The position numbers were made by a program, and so were the translations under genes. The notes beneath the pieces are model-generated. The model was not told the origin of the DNA. It worked only from the letters and a program-made list of their open reading frames with translations, and did not search any database. A DNA stretch of 17,674 nt from NCBI GenBank assembly GCA_003514305.1, contig DORE01000226.1, positions 1 to 17,674 of the forward strand, written 5' to 3'. Origin of the DNA: Gammaproteobacteria bacterium (GTDB lineage: Bacteria; Pseudomonadota; Gammaproteobacteria; Pseudomonadales; Pseudohongiellaceae). Position 1 is the stretch's first letter; every line of letters starts with the position of its first letter. This document shows, piece by piece, positions 6,786 through 14,084 of this stretch.

Positions 6786-7874
6786 TCAATCCTCTGCTGC
6801 CAAACTCGCTAGTAGGTCGGCCTGATATTCATTGATCAACGGCTGTACAACTGAACCCAACTCCCCCGCCATAAACTCGGTCAAGTTATAGAGGGTGAGC
6901 TTGATACGGTGATCTGTGACCCGACCTTGCGGAAAATTATAAGTTCGAATTTTTTCGGACCGGTCACCACTGCCCACCAACTTGCGGCGAGCGTCCGACT
7001 CTTCTTGCCGCTGTTCTTTCTGGGCCTGATCCAGCAACTTTGCCTGGAGTAGCGCCAGTGCCCTGGCTTTATTCTTGTGCTGGGATCTCTCGTCCTGACA
7101 CTCAACGACGATTCCGGTGGGCAAGTGAGTTATACGAATCGCTGAATCAGTTTTATTCACATGCTGCCCGCCCGCGCCACTCGCCCGGAAAGTATCGACT
7201 CGCAAATCACCTCTGTTCAGATCAATCTCATCAACTTCTTTCAATTCAGGCATTATTGCGACAGTGCATGCCGACGTGTGAATCCTTCCTTGCGTTTCTG
7301 TATCTGGCACTCGCTGAACACGATGGGCACCTGATTCGAATTTGAGCTTCTCATACACATCTTTACCTTCGATGCGGACGATGATTTCCTTGAAGCCACC
7401 ATGCTCCCCAGCTCGCTCATTAATGATTTCCAATTTCCATTTCTGAGACTCAGCAAAACGGGCATACATCTTGAACAAATCACCTGAAAATATTGCCGCT
7501 TCATCGCCACCAGTGCCAGCACGTATCTCAAGGAAAACATTGCACGAGTCCTTAGAGTCTTTCGGAAGCAACAGTTTTTGTAGTTCTAGGTCAAGCCGCG
7601 CCAACTCACCTTCGGCCTCTTTCAGCTCATCGTCTGCCATCGCACGAATTTCTGGGTCGTCATCGATGAGCATTTCTTGGGCCTGCTCTAGATTCCCGCT
7701 GACTTCATGAAAACGGTTAAAGCTTTTGACCACCTCTTCCAGCTCAGCATATTCTTTAGAAAATTCCCTGAATCGATTCTGATCAGAAATGACATCGGCG
7801 TCACTCATAAGCGCCTCGAGCTCGTCAAAACGGTCTTTGAGATTTTCTAGCTTGAGTCGAATTGATTTTTTCAT
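6786..7874 (-). CDS. prfA: Peptide chain release factor 1 (RF1)
   Basis: RF1 reads UAA and UAG stop codons and triggers release of the finished protein. With the ATG at 7874 the product has 362 residues, close to E. coli RF1 (360), and begins MKKSIRLKLE. The codon-recognition motif reads P-D-T (190-192, in RVPDTETQGRIHTSACT); the family pattern is PxT. The peptidyl-transfer motif GGQ is at 235-237 (SGAGGQHVNKTDSAIR), and its glutamine is the PrmC target. A TTG two codons upstream could extend the protein by two residues, but E. coli length favours the ATG. Neither start has a recognisable Shine-Dalgarno. The gene lies 42 bases after hemA and six before prmC, matching the hemA-prfA-prmC operon of enteric bacteria. 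Confidence 0.96.
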   Translation of the reverse strand: MKKSIRLKLENLKDRFDELEALMSDADVISDQNRFREFSKEYAELEEVVKSFNRFHEVSGNLEQAQEMLIDDDPEIRAMADDELKEAEGELARLDLELQKLLLPKDSKDSCNVFLEIRAGTGGDEAAIFSGDLFKMYARFAESQKWKLEIINERAGEHGGFKEIIVRIEGKDVYEKLKFESGAHRVQRVPDTETQGRIHTSACTVAIMPELKEVDEIDLNRGDLRVDTFRASGAGGQHVNKTDSAIRITHLPTGIVVECQDERSQHKNKARALALLQAKLLDQAQKEQRQEESDARRKLVGSGDRSEKIRTYNFPQGRVTDHRIKLTLYNLTEFMAGELGSVVQPLINEYQADLLASLAAED

Positions 7875-7916
7875 GGGCAAATGTCTGTGTGTTTCAAATT
7901 CACGTATAGAAGACTA

Positions 7917-9194
7917 CTAGTCTTCATCGAGCTCGAATAATTCTTGGACGAGCTTGATGAGTTCTTCTCTACCTTCAGCACTAGCTCGCTTCATCTGCAC
8001 ACTTGGTGAATGAATTAGTTTGCTCGTCAGGTTTCGCGCCATGTTTTCAACAATTGCATCTGCGTCCTCACCTTTGCGAATTGCTTTGCGCGCTTTGTCG
8101 AGCTCAAAAGTTCTAATGGTTTCTGCTTTCTTTCGAAAAGCCTTAAGCGTATTGACTGCATTTAAGGATTTCACCTGCTTCCGAAACTCCTCAACACCTC
8201 GCTCAATTATTGAATGCGCTTGTTCTGCAGCTTCTTCTCGGCTCTTTTGGCTATCCTCAATAACTTCACTGATATCGTCAATACTGTAAAGATAAGCATC
8301 CGCAACCTGGCCGACTTCCTGCTCGATATCACGTGGCACGGCCAAATCGACCAACAGCATAGGTTTGTGCCTACGCGCTTTCAACGCTCTTTCTACCGCC
8401 CCTTTGCCAAGCAACGGAAGCTGGCTGTTGGTCGACGACACAACGATATCTGCTTCAACTAATTTCTCAGGGATATCCGACAACAACGCACCACTCGCGT
8501 CGAAGCGGTTGGCAATTTCCAGCGCATTGTCCAACGTACGATTGGCAACAACCAAAGACCTGACGCCTCTCTCGGCCAAGTGCCGCGCTACCAGTTCAAT
8601 CGTTCGTCCAGCCCCTATTAGCAGCACACTGAGGCTCGGCAGGTCGCTGAAAATACGGTCAGCCAGGACGACTGCAGCATACGCAACAGACACAGGGCTC
8701 TCGCCAATCGCCGTTTCCGTACGAACCTCTTTAGCAATCGTAAAAGCGCCCTGGAACGCCCGCCCCAGCGCTGCACCAACCATCTCAAGATCCTTTGAGA
8801 GCGCAAACGCTGACTTTATCTGACCGAAGATTTGCGGCTCACCGAGAATCATGGAATCAAGACCACAAGAGACCCGCATTAGGTGACGAACCACATTATC
8901 GCCTTCGTAAAAGTAACAGCTATGCCTCAGGTCTTCAGAGTCCAGATCGTGATACCGGGATAACCAATCGATGACATCACTAACCTGTGAGTCGGTCTCC
9001 GGAGTGGGGTCACCGATTGAATCGACATAAATCTCAGTCCGATTACAAGTCGAAACGATCACGGCCTCAGCGATTGCCTCAAGTTCCATCAGACAGCCTA
9101 AAGCATCGCTTATAATTGCTGGCGGAAAGGCAACCTTCTCGCGCAGATCAATCGTAGCTGTGGTGTGGTTGATCCCAACTAACAGGAGCGCCAT
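7917..9194 (-). CDS. hemA: Glutamyl-tRNA reductase
   Basis: HemA reduces Glu-tRNA(Glu) with NADPH to glutamate-1-semialdehyde, the first committed step of tetrapyrrole synthesis by the C5 route. The 425-residue product starts MALLLVGINHTTA, as expected for the family. The catalytic cysteine is Cys50 in STCNRTEIY. MRVSCGLDSMILGEPQI (106-122) is the signature of the substrate-binding domain. LLIGAGRTIELVARHL (191-206) is the NADPH Rossmann loop, and ANRT (217-220) follows. The C-terminal part, from about 310, is the long helical dimerisation domain. It is first in the minus-strand hemA-prfA-prmC-moeB operon and diverges from the TPR/lolB/ispE genes. The ATG has only a weak ribosome site (GAAAGA). 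No clear promoter could be fixed upstream. Confidence 0.97.
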   Translation of the reverse strand: MALLLVGINHTTATIDLREKVAFPPAIISDALGCLMELEAIAEAVIVSTCNRTEIYVDSIGDPTPETDSQVSDVIDWLSRYHDLDSEDLRHSCYFYEGDNVVRHLMRVSCGLDSMILGEPQIFGQIKSAFALSKDLEMVGAALGRAFQGAFTIAKEVRTETAIGESPVSVAYAAVVLADRIFSDLPSLSVLLIGAGRTIELVARHLAERGVRSLVVANRTLDNALEIANRFDASGALLSDIPEKLVEADIVVSSTNSQLPLLGKGAVERALKARRHKPMLLVDLAVPRDIEQEVGQVADAYLYSIDDISEVIEDSQKSREEAAEQAHSIIERGVEEFRKQVKSLNAVNTLKAFRKKAETIRTFELDKARKAIRKGEDADAIVENMARNLTSKLIHSPSVQMKRASAEGREELIKLVQELFELDED

Positions 9195-9462
9195 AAGTCT
9201 TTCAAAACCGTCAATAGTTATTCAGGCACGCGGTGACGCCTACAAAAGCGAGGCTATGGTACTAAAATTCGGTCAAGCATGCTCATTTCATCCGCATTGT
9301 CAGAAAGAAAAGAAAGAAAAATCAGAAAGGTAGCTTTAAATAAGTAGTACAAACAGGGCGTGGGAGCGTATAACATGAAGTGCAAACGATGCGCGGCGCG
9401 ATAAGCGGACAAGCCAGAGAAAAAAGCGGCCAAACCGACTCCGGAGGTACAGTACGATAACC

Positions 9463-11211
9463 ATGTCAGTTCGAATCATTCTTTGCTTCTGCGCATCCGC
9501 CTGGCTAAGCGCGTGCAGCAGCATCGCAACCAAATCTGAAACTTCCTCTGTGCCAGCTGAGCAGGTCGCCAAGAACGGAACTAGCCCGGCCGTTGCGAAA
9601 GAACCTAGAGTGGAATATGGCAGCTTTACGGCAGAGCAGCTATACCAGACAATCATAAGCGAGCTGGGCGCCCAACGCGGGATCTTAGACTACGCGGGTG
9701 ACAGCTATTTTGATCTTGCGCTCGAAACAAAAGATCTCGGCATCATACGCCGTGCGGTGCAGTTCGCTTCAGCAAATAGCGACCTCAACGCGCTGCTTCA
9801 ACTCGGACTGCTCTGGAGTGATATAGATCCAACCGATCCTGCACCGGAACTAATGCTGAGTTTCCAATTTCTGGAAACCGGAAACTACGAGCAAGCACTT
9901 TCACACATGGCGCGAGTAATCGAACTTGGTGGTGACATCGATTTCTCGGCTTTGTCCACCAGAACTGGCCAACTCGATGCCTCCACACGCGCAAACCTCA
10001 TCGCAAACCTGCGACAGCTGGCCCGAGAATTTTCTGACCAGCAGACTATACAGCTAACACTCGTTCAATTGCTGGCTCAAAATGGAGACTATCGCGAAGC
10101 TCTGACAGAGTTCGAGCAATTGCTTGAACTGACAGAGCTCAGTCCTCGCCTGGTCCTGTTGCAAGCGCAAATTCTGCAGAGTGCGGGTGAGACCGACGGA
10201 GCACTTGAGACCCTCAAAGAGGGAGTCAGACAGTTCAAAGATAGCAGAAATCTTCGTCTTAGCTTTGCGCAGCTACTTATCCAGAACGAGAGTTTTGAAT
10301 TGGCGCAGGAACAATTCGCAAAAATAATGGAGAGAAATCCAGAAGACTGGGAAGCCCTATTTTCCATGGCGCTTTTGAATGTCGAGCTAGAGCAATTCGA
10401 CCAAGCCAGTGACAAATTCTCGCAGCTTGTGCAAGCCGATCAGCGTACTGACGAGGCGAATTATTATCTAGGATATGTCAATGAGCAACGCAGCAATCTG
10501 CAGCTCGCTATACAAGCATATCGGGACGTCAGAATCGGCACCCAAAACTTCCTGGCCGCCCAGCAGCAGGCAACTCGCCTTGCCATTCAACTCGGCGAGC
10601 TGGACTCTGCCCACGCTCATTTGAGCCAATTGTCGAGAGGCCAGCCTCGCTTGGAGATCCTCTTTCGCACGATTGAATCTGGCGCTCTGATTCAGGCCGG
10701 ACATCTTGAAAAGGCAGGCGATATCCTCGATCGCGCGCTTAACAAGTACCCAAATGAAACGGACTTACTGTTCGCTCGGGTGTTGTTGTTCGATAGCCTT
10801 GGAGACAAATCAGGATCAGAGCAGGATCTCAAGCAGATCATATTGATGAAACCAGAGGACTCCAGAGCACTAAACCACCTTGGATATTTGCTTGCAGATC
10901 AGACTGACCGCTATGAAGAAGCCCTTGAACTGATAGAGCGAGCCATCGCTATTTCACCCGATGATCCTGCCATCATCGACAGCCTGGGATGGGCGCAATT
11001 CAAACTTGGCAGATACGAAGAGGCCCTAACTAATCTACGCCGTGCGTACTTGGTTTTCCCCGATGCCGAAGTCGCTTCACACGTCGGAGAAGTTCTTTGG
11101 ATTATGGGGCGCGAACAGGAAGCGTTAGAAGTTTGGCGAGGCGCGCTTAAAAACCAACCTGACAGCGATCTGATAAAAGAAGTGGTCAATCGACTTCAGG
11201 CCGATCTCTAA
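9463..11211 (+). CDS. TPR-repeat lipoprotein upstream of lolB
   Basis: A 582-residue protein with a short lipoprotein signal: the hydrophobic stretch IILCFCASAWLSAC ends in a lipobox (LSA-Cys18), so the mature protein is probably anchored in a membrane. It is followed by a low-complexity linker (19-50) and then helical repeats to the C-terminus. The clearest tetratricopeptide units are near residues 195-228, 293-326, 330-360, 468-501, 503-536 and 537-570; ALNHLGYLLA, IDSLGWAQFKLGRYEEAL and GREQEALEVWRGAL carry the consensus pattern. TPR proteins are scaffolds, so no enzymatic role is implied. A similar protein precedes lolB in Pseudomonas (PA4667, from memory), which suggests a role in envelope or lipoprotein biogenesis; that is inference. 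A GGAGG (9443-9447) lies 15 bases before the ATG, rather far. lolB starts 19 bases after the stop. Confidence 0.85.
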   Translation: MSVRIILCFCASAWLSACSSIATKSETSSVPAEQVAKNGTSPAVAKEPRVEYGSFTAEQLYQTIISELGAQRGILDYAGDSYFDLALETKDLGIIRRAVQFASANSDLNALLQLGLLWSDIDPTDPAPELMLSFQFLETGNYEQALSHMARVIELGGDIDFSALSTRTGQLDASTRANLIANLRQLAREFSDQQTIQLTLVQLLAQNGDYREALTEFEQLLELTELSPRLVLLQAQILQSAGETDGALETLKEGVRQFKDSRNLRLSFAQLLIQNESFELAQEQFAKIMERNPEDWEALFSMALLNVELEQFDQASDKFSQLVQADQRTDEANYYLGYVNEQRSNLQLAIQAYRDVRIGTQNFLAAQQQATRLAIQLGELDSAHAHLSQLSRGQPRLEILFRTIESGALIQAGHLEKAGDILDRALNKYPNETDLLFARVLLFDSLGDKSGSEQDLKQIILMKPEDSRALNHLGYLLADQTDRYEEALELIERAIAISPDDPAIIDSLGWAQFKLGRYEEALTNLRRAYLVFPDAEVASHVGEVLWIMGREQEALEVWRGALKNQPDSDLIKEVVNRLQADL

Positions 11212-11230
11212 CCGCCCAGGATACAAGTTT

Positions 11231-11896
11231 TTGATCTTAAGCTTAGTTTCTTCATCTCTTAGGCCGATCGGAGCACGCGCCGCCCTGCGCATCACTCAGC
11301 TGTGCCTCATTACAGCAGCACTTCCCGCGTGCAGCAATCTCGCTCCTCCGGCAAATGAAAGCAGTATTTGGACACAGCAAAGCCAGCAGCTTGCAAAGCT
11401 GACGAATTGGCAGCTTCGTGGCCGTGTTAACGTGCGCTATGACAATGAATCACAGACTCCACGCATTCAGTGGCAACACAAAAATCGAGCTTACCAAGTA
11501 CGCTTATGGGGTACTTTTAACGCTGGGAATACGCTCATACGAGGGGAGCCTGGGAGCGTAACTCTTGACCAGGGTAATGAACATCTCACCGCAAGCTCGC
11601 CAGAAGAACTGGTGCTTCAACAACTGGGATATAACCTACCCATTTCGTTTCTCGAATTCTGGATAAAAGGCCTCCCGGCTCCTGATTCACAAGCAAAACT
11701 TGTCTTTAATGACTTGAATCAGCTGACGGAATTCAAGCAAGCAGGATGGGTGGTGGTCTTGTCTGACCTAAGAGATTATGACGGTCTCGCACTGCCACGC
11801 AGAGTGGACGTTAGGCGCAGCGAGGATGAAACGCGATTGCGCTTCTTCGGGCTTAGCTGGACCTTGCAAGAAGATCGGGAGCGTCCATTTGATTGA
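11231..11896 (+). CDS. lolB: Outer-membrane lipoprotein receptor LolB (TTG start)
   Basis: LolB is the outer-membrane lipoprotein that accepts lipoproteins from periplasmic LolA and inserts them into the inner leaflet of the outer membrane. The 221-residue precursor has a basic N-region, a hydrophobic core (ITQLCLITAALPA) and a lipobox ending at Cys34. The mature part starts like other LolB proteins (SIWTQQSQQLAKLTNWQLRGR) and keeps the lipocalin-like strand pattern, with ITRGEP-like GNTLIRGEPGSVTL and the FLEFWIKGLPAPD segment. No ATG exists before the lipobox. TTG at 11231, nine bases after AGGA (11218-11221), is the best start; a CTG at 11285 is a weaker alternative giving a shorter signal. 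Its 3' end overlaps ispE by eight bases. Confidence 0.88.
   Translation: MILSLVSSSLRPIGARAALRITQLCLITAALPACSNLAPPANESSIWTQQSQQLAKLTNWQLRGRVNVRYDNESQTPRIQWQHKNRAYQVRLWGTFNAGNTLIRGEPGSVTLDQGNEHLTASSPEELVLQQLGYNLPISFLEFWIKGLPAPDSQAKLVFNDLNQLTEFKQAGWVVVLSDLRDYDGLALPRRVDVRRSEDETRLRFFGLSWTLQEDRERPFD
11877..11881 (+). promoter_or_regulatory. Ribosome site fixing the ispE TTG start
   Basis: GGGAG lies inside the 3' end of lolB, seven bases before the TTG at 11889. It is the feature that decides the ispE start and argues against an ATG 111 bases upstream that would add an unrelated 37-residue leader. Confidence 0.75.
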
Positions 11897-12746
11897 CAAA
11901 CCAGAACGCTGGTTCGCACCTGCGAAACTGAACCTTTTTCTGCATGTTATCGGGCGACGCAAAGATGGTTATCATCAACTACAAACCCTGTTTCAACTTT
12001 TAGACAAAGGCGATGCGCTGCAGTTCGAATCGCTTAGTGGCGGCGAACTCCAGCTGGAGGTTCGTAACAACACGACCGGTCAGAGGCTTCCCCTCGAAAA
12101 CAATTTGGTCCTTCAAGCCGCAAGGCTTCTGCGCAAACATGCCAATACTCCAGCCTTGGGTGCCAGAATCGCGATAGACAAACACATACCGATTTGTGGT
12201 GGATTGGCGGGCGGCAGTAGCGATGCAGCAACCACTCTGATCGCTCTGAACAAGTGCTGGCGACTCAATTTGAGTCAGGCTGAACTGCAGTCAATCGGGC
12301 TTCGGCTTGGCGCTGACGTCCCGCTTTTTCTAGAGGGCAGATCAGCATGGGCTGAGGGTATCGGAGAGCAGCTGCAACCGGTTACACTGCAACCCAGGTG
12401 GTTTCTGGTGGTGACACCAAATTGCGAAGTATCCACCGCTGAGATTTTTGGTCACGAAAATTTGACACGGAACTCGCCAGCTATCAAAATGGCCGACTTT
12501 CTGTCGGGAGGCTCCCGGAATGACTGTGAGCCCGTGACCTGCGAACTGTATCCAGAAGTGGCGCAAGCATTAGCTTGGCTTGCACAATTTGGACGCGCAG
12601 AAATGACCGGAACGGGGGCCAGTGTCTTTGTAAGCTTTGCCTCAGAGGCCCATGCTCAGGCAGTCCTGTCTAAAGTGCCTCCGCGCTGGCGAGGTTTCGT
12701 GGCTCGCGGCATAAATTCTCTGGAACCCGGCAGGTATCCGACCTAA
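11889..12746 (+). CDS. ispE: 4-diphosphocytidyl-2-C-methyl-D-erythritol kinase (TTG start)
   Basis: IspE phosphorylates CDP-methylerythritol, the fourth enzyme of the non-mevalonate (MEP) route to isoprenoids. It is a GHMP-family kinase. From the TTG the product has 285 residues (E. coli 283). PAKLNLFLHV (11-20) holds the active-site lysine, Lys13. IPICGGLAGGSSDAATTL (100-117) is the glycine-rich ATP loop, Asp143 in GADVP is the catalytic aspartate, and MTGTGASVF is the third GHMP motif near the C-terminus. An ATG at 11778 in the same frame was rejected: the extra residues overlap lolB, lack homology and have no ribosome site. The chosen TTG overlaps the lolB stop by eight bases, indicating translational coupling. 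The lolB-ispE-tRNA-Gln order matches Pseudomonas as I recall it. Confidence 0.94.
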   Translation: MIDKPERWFAPAKLNLFLHVIGRRKDGYHQLQTLFQLLDKGDALQFESLSGGELQLEVRNNTTGQRLPLENNLVLQAARLLRKHANTPALGARIAIDKHIPICGGLAGGSSDAATTLIALNKCWRLNLSQAELQSIGLRLGADVPLFLEGRSAWAEGIGEQLQPVTLQPRWFLVVTPNCEVSTAEIFGHENLTRNSPAIKMADFLSGGSRNDCEPVTCELYPEVAQALAWLAQFGRAEMTGTGASVFVSFASEAHAQAVLSKVPPRWRGFVARGINSLEPGRYPT

Positions 12747-12776
12747 AATGGAGACGAGATCGTACTACTGATCTAT

Positions 12777-12851
12777 TGGGGTGTCGCCAAGTGGTAAGGC
12801 ACAAGGTTTTGATCCTTGCATGCGTTGGTTCGAATCCAGCCACCCCAGCCA
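12777..12851 (+). tRNA. tRNA-Gln, anticodon UUG
   Basis: A full cloverleaf folds. The acceptor stem TGGGGTG/CACCCCA has 7 pairs with U1-A72, the D arm is GCC/GGC, and the anticodon stem CAAGG/CCTTG encloses loop TTTTGAT (12807-12813). The T arm GTTGG/CCAGC has one G-U pair and loop TTCGAAT. The anticodon TTG (12809-12811) reads CAA, and CAG by wobble. The discriminator is G12848 and the 3' CCA (12849-12851) is encoded. It starts 30 bases after the ispE stop with no clear promoter, so it may be cotranscribed. Confidence 0.97.
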
Positions 12852-12858
12852 AACACAG

Positions 12859-12881
12859 GGCGACGCAATGATGGCATCGCC
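12859..12881 (+). other. Stem-loop directly after tRNA-Gln
   Basis: GGCGA-c-GC (12859-12866) pairs with GC-a-TCGCC (12874-12881) with one mismatch and a seven-base loop, giving seven pairs. There is no T-run after it. It starts seven bases after the encoded CCA and may be a 3' trailer structure guiding processing; its role is inferred. Confidence 0.4.
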
Positions 12882-12889
12882 GGCCTGAG

Positions 12890-12969
12890 GGGGGCAGGGT
12901 GATTTTCTGCTGCGGGCTGCTCCGGCTAGGAGTAAAACCAGTCTACAGCAGAAAAACACTCTGACCCCC
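12890..12969. repeat. 80-bp imperfect palindrome, REP/MITE-like
   Basis: The left arm (12890-12912, GGGGGCAGGGTGATTTTCTG...) and the complement of the right arm (12946-12969, GGGGGTCAGAGTGTTTTTCT...) match over about 23 positions with two substitutions and one single-base indel. The 33-base centre (12913-12945) contains a small CTCC/GGAG hairpin at 12920-12932. The arm motif GGGGTCAGAGTG recalls, from memory, REP-like palindromes associated with Y1 tyrosine transposases (RAYT). No transposase is present, so this would be a non-autonomous copy between tRNA-Gln and prs. Confidence 0.6.
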
Positions 12970-13022
12970 TTATCGATCAACAAAAAGCGACCACACTAGC
13001 ACGCAAAAGATAGGACGACGTC

Positions 13023-13973
13023 GTGGCAACCAACTTAATGGTTTTTACCGGCAACGCGAACCCTGAACTCGCAGGCGCCATTGCGAGAAATATTGGGGTG
13101 CCACTAGGTCATGCCAGCATCAGCAAGTTCAGCGATGGTGAAGTTTCTGTCGAGCTGAACGAGAACGTGCGAGGGAAGGATGTGTTTATCATTCAACCGA
13201 CTTGCGCGCCGACCAACGACAGCATCATGGAACTGCTTCTTACAGCGGATGCCCTACACCGAGCCTCAGCCAACAGAATTACCGCAGTAATACCCTATTA
13301 TGGCTACGCCCGGCAGGACCGCCGGGTCAGATCTGCCAGGGTGGCAATCAGCGCCAAAGTCGTCGCGGATATGATCGGCGCGGTTGGAGTCAACCGGGTT
13401 TTGACCGTAGATTTACACGCCGAACAGATTCAAGGCTTTTTTAGCATACCGGTAGACAATGTCTATGGGTCGCCGGTATTGACTGAAGACATAGAGCGAC
13501 AACGCTATGAGAACCTGACGGTGGTTTCTCCTGATGTGGGTGGAGTGGTAAGAGCTCGTGCCGTAGCAAAACAGCTTAACGTTGACCTGGCCATAATCGA
13601 CAAGCGTCGCCCAACCGCTAATGAAGCACAGGTCATGCACATCATCGGCGATGTTGAAGGCCGAAGCTGCTTAATTGTTGACGATATGGTGGACACTGCA
13701 GGAACCTTGTGCAAGGCAGCAGAAGCGCTCAAAGAACATGGCGCTGTGCGAGTTATGGCGTATGCCACGCATCCTATTTTAAGCGGCCCAGCTATTGAAA
13801 ATATCGAAGGCTCAGCGCTAGATTCACTGGTAGTTACTGACACCATACCGCTGTCGGATGCAGCCAAAAGCTGCAGCCGAATTAGGCAACTTTCTATGGC
13901 AAAACTGTTGGCAGAATCGATAAGGCGCGTTAGCAACGAAGAGTCCATCAGCGCAATGTTTGATAACACGTGA
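13023..13973 (+). CDS. prs: Ribose-phosphate pyrophosphokinase (PRPP synthetase)
   Basis: Prs transfers pyrophosphate from ATP to ribose-5-phosphate, making PRPP for purines, pyrimidines, NAD, histidine and tryptophan. The 316-residue protein has the family length (E. coli 315). It shows KFSDGE (35-40), the ATP-binding YARQDRR (95-101), His132 in TVDLHAEQIQGFF (128-140), the catalytic flexible loop with Lys194 (IDKRRP), and the PRPP-binding signature VDDMVDTAGT (219-228). The start is GTG at 13023, with AGGA (13012-13015) seven bases upstream. The resulting MATNLMVFTGNANPEL aligns with Pseudomonas Prs, two residues longer. The palindrome 54 bases upstream lies in its 5' region, so the element may influence prs expression. 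Confidence 0.97.
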   Translation: MATNLMVFTGNANPELAGAIARNIGVPLGHASISKFSDGEVSVELNENVRGKDVFIIQPTCAPTNDSIMELLLTADALHRASANRITAVIPYYGYARQDRRVRSARVAISAKVVADMIGAVGVNRVLTVDLHAEQIQGFFSIPVDNVYGSPVLTEDIERQRYENLTVVSPDVGGVVRARAVAKQLNVDLAIIDKRRPTANEAQVMHIIGDVEGRSCLIVDDMVDTAGTLCKAAEALKEHGAVRVMAYATHPILSGPAIENIEGSALDSLVVTDTIPLSDAAKSCSRIRQLSMAKLLAESIRRVSNEESISAMFDNT

Positions 13974-14001
13974 TACTAATTGCGTGAGTTAACCGGGGGG
14001 C

Positions 14002-14025
14002 GGGTCGAAGCTTGCAACCCTTTTT
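14002..14025 (+). terminator. Weak terminator or attenuator between prs and rplY
   Basis: GGGT (14002-14005) pairs with ACCC (14017-14020) around a poorly paired centre containing AAGCTT, followed directly by five Ts (14021-14025). The stem is short, so termination may be partial, lowering rplY-pth-ychF relative to prs. The right side can pair instead with a downstream segment. Confidence 0.4.
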
Positions 14026-14038
14026 GTAAAACGCTTCC

Positions 14039-14059
14039 AGCAGCCGGTCGCAAGCTGCT
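14039..14059 (+). promoter_or_regulatory. Stem-loop in the rplY leader
   Basis: AGCAGC (14039-14044) pairs perfectly with GCTGCT (14054-14059) around a nine-base loop, ending 12 bases before the rplY ribosome site. The loop and 3' arm (GGTCGCAAGCT, 14047-14056... ) can alternatively pair with AGCTTGCAACC (14010-14020), the 3' arm of the upstream terminator-like hairpin, with one mismatch. This is compatible with a switching leader but unproven. Confidence 0.4.
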
Positions 14060-14084
14060 CAGAGTAAAGTGAAGGAGACAAACC

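Noticed and set aside
7875..7880. TTG start two codons before the prfA ATG
   Set aside because: There is no ribosome site to favour it, and the ATG gives a product closer in length and start to E. coli RF1.
9195..9240. TTGACG on the minus strand as the -35 of a hemA promoter
   Set aside because: The matching -10 would fall inside the hemA coding start, and no good -10 exists at normal spacing.
11778..11888. Upstream ATG that would extend IspE by 37 residues
   Set aside because: The extension lies wholly inside lolB, lacks family similarity and has no ribosome site. The TTG at 11889 gives the normal length and start.
12777..12969. tRNA-Gln with adjacent palindrome as a phage or island attachment site
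   Set aside because: There is no integrase, no duplicated tRNA 3' end and no foreign gene nearby; prs follows as in other genomes.
13505..13969. 154-residue minus-strand open frame opposite prs
   Set aside because: It is a shadow frame of a highly conserved gene. The serine/threonine/alanine-rich composition is typical of antisense frames, and it has no family match I recognise.
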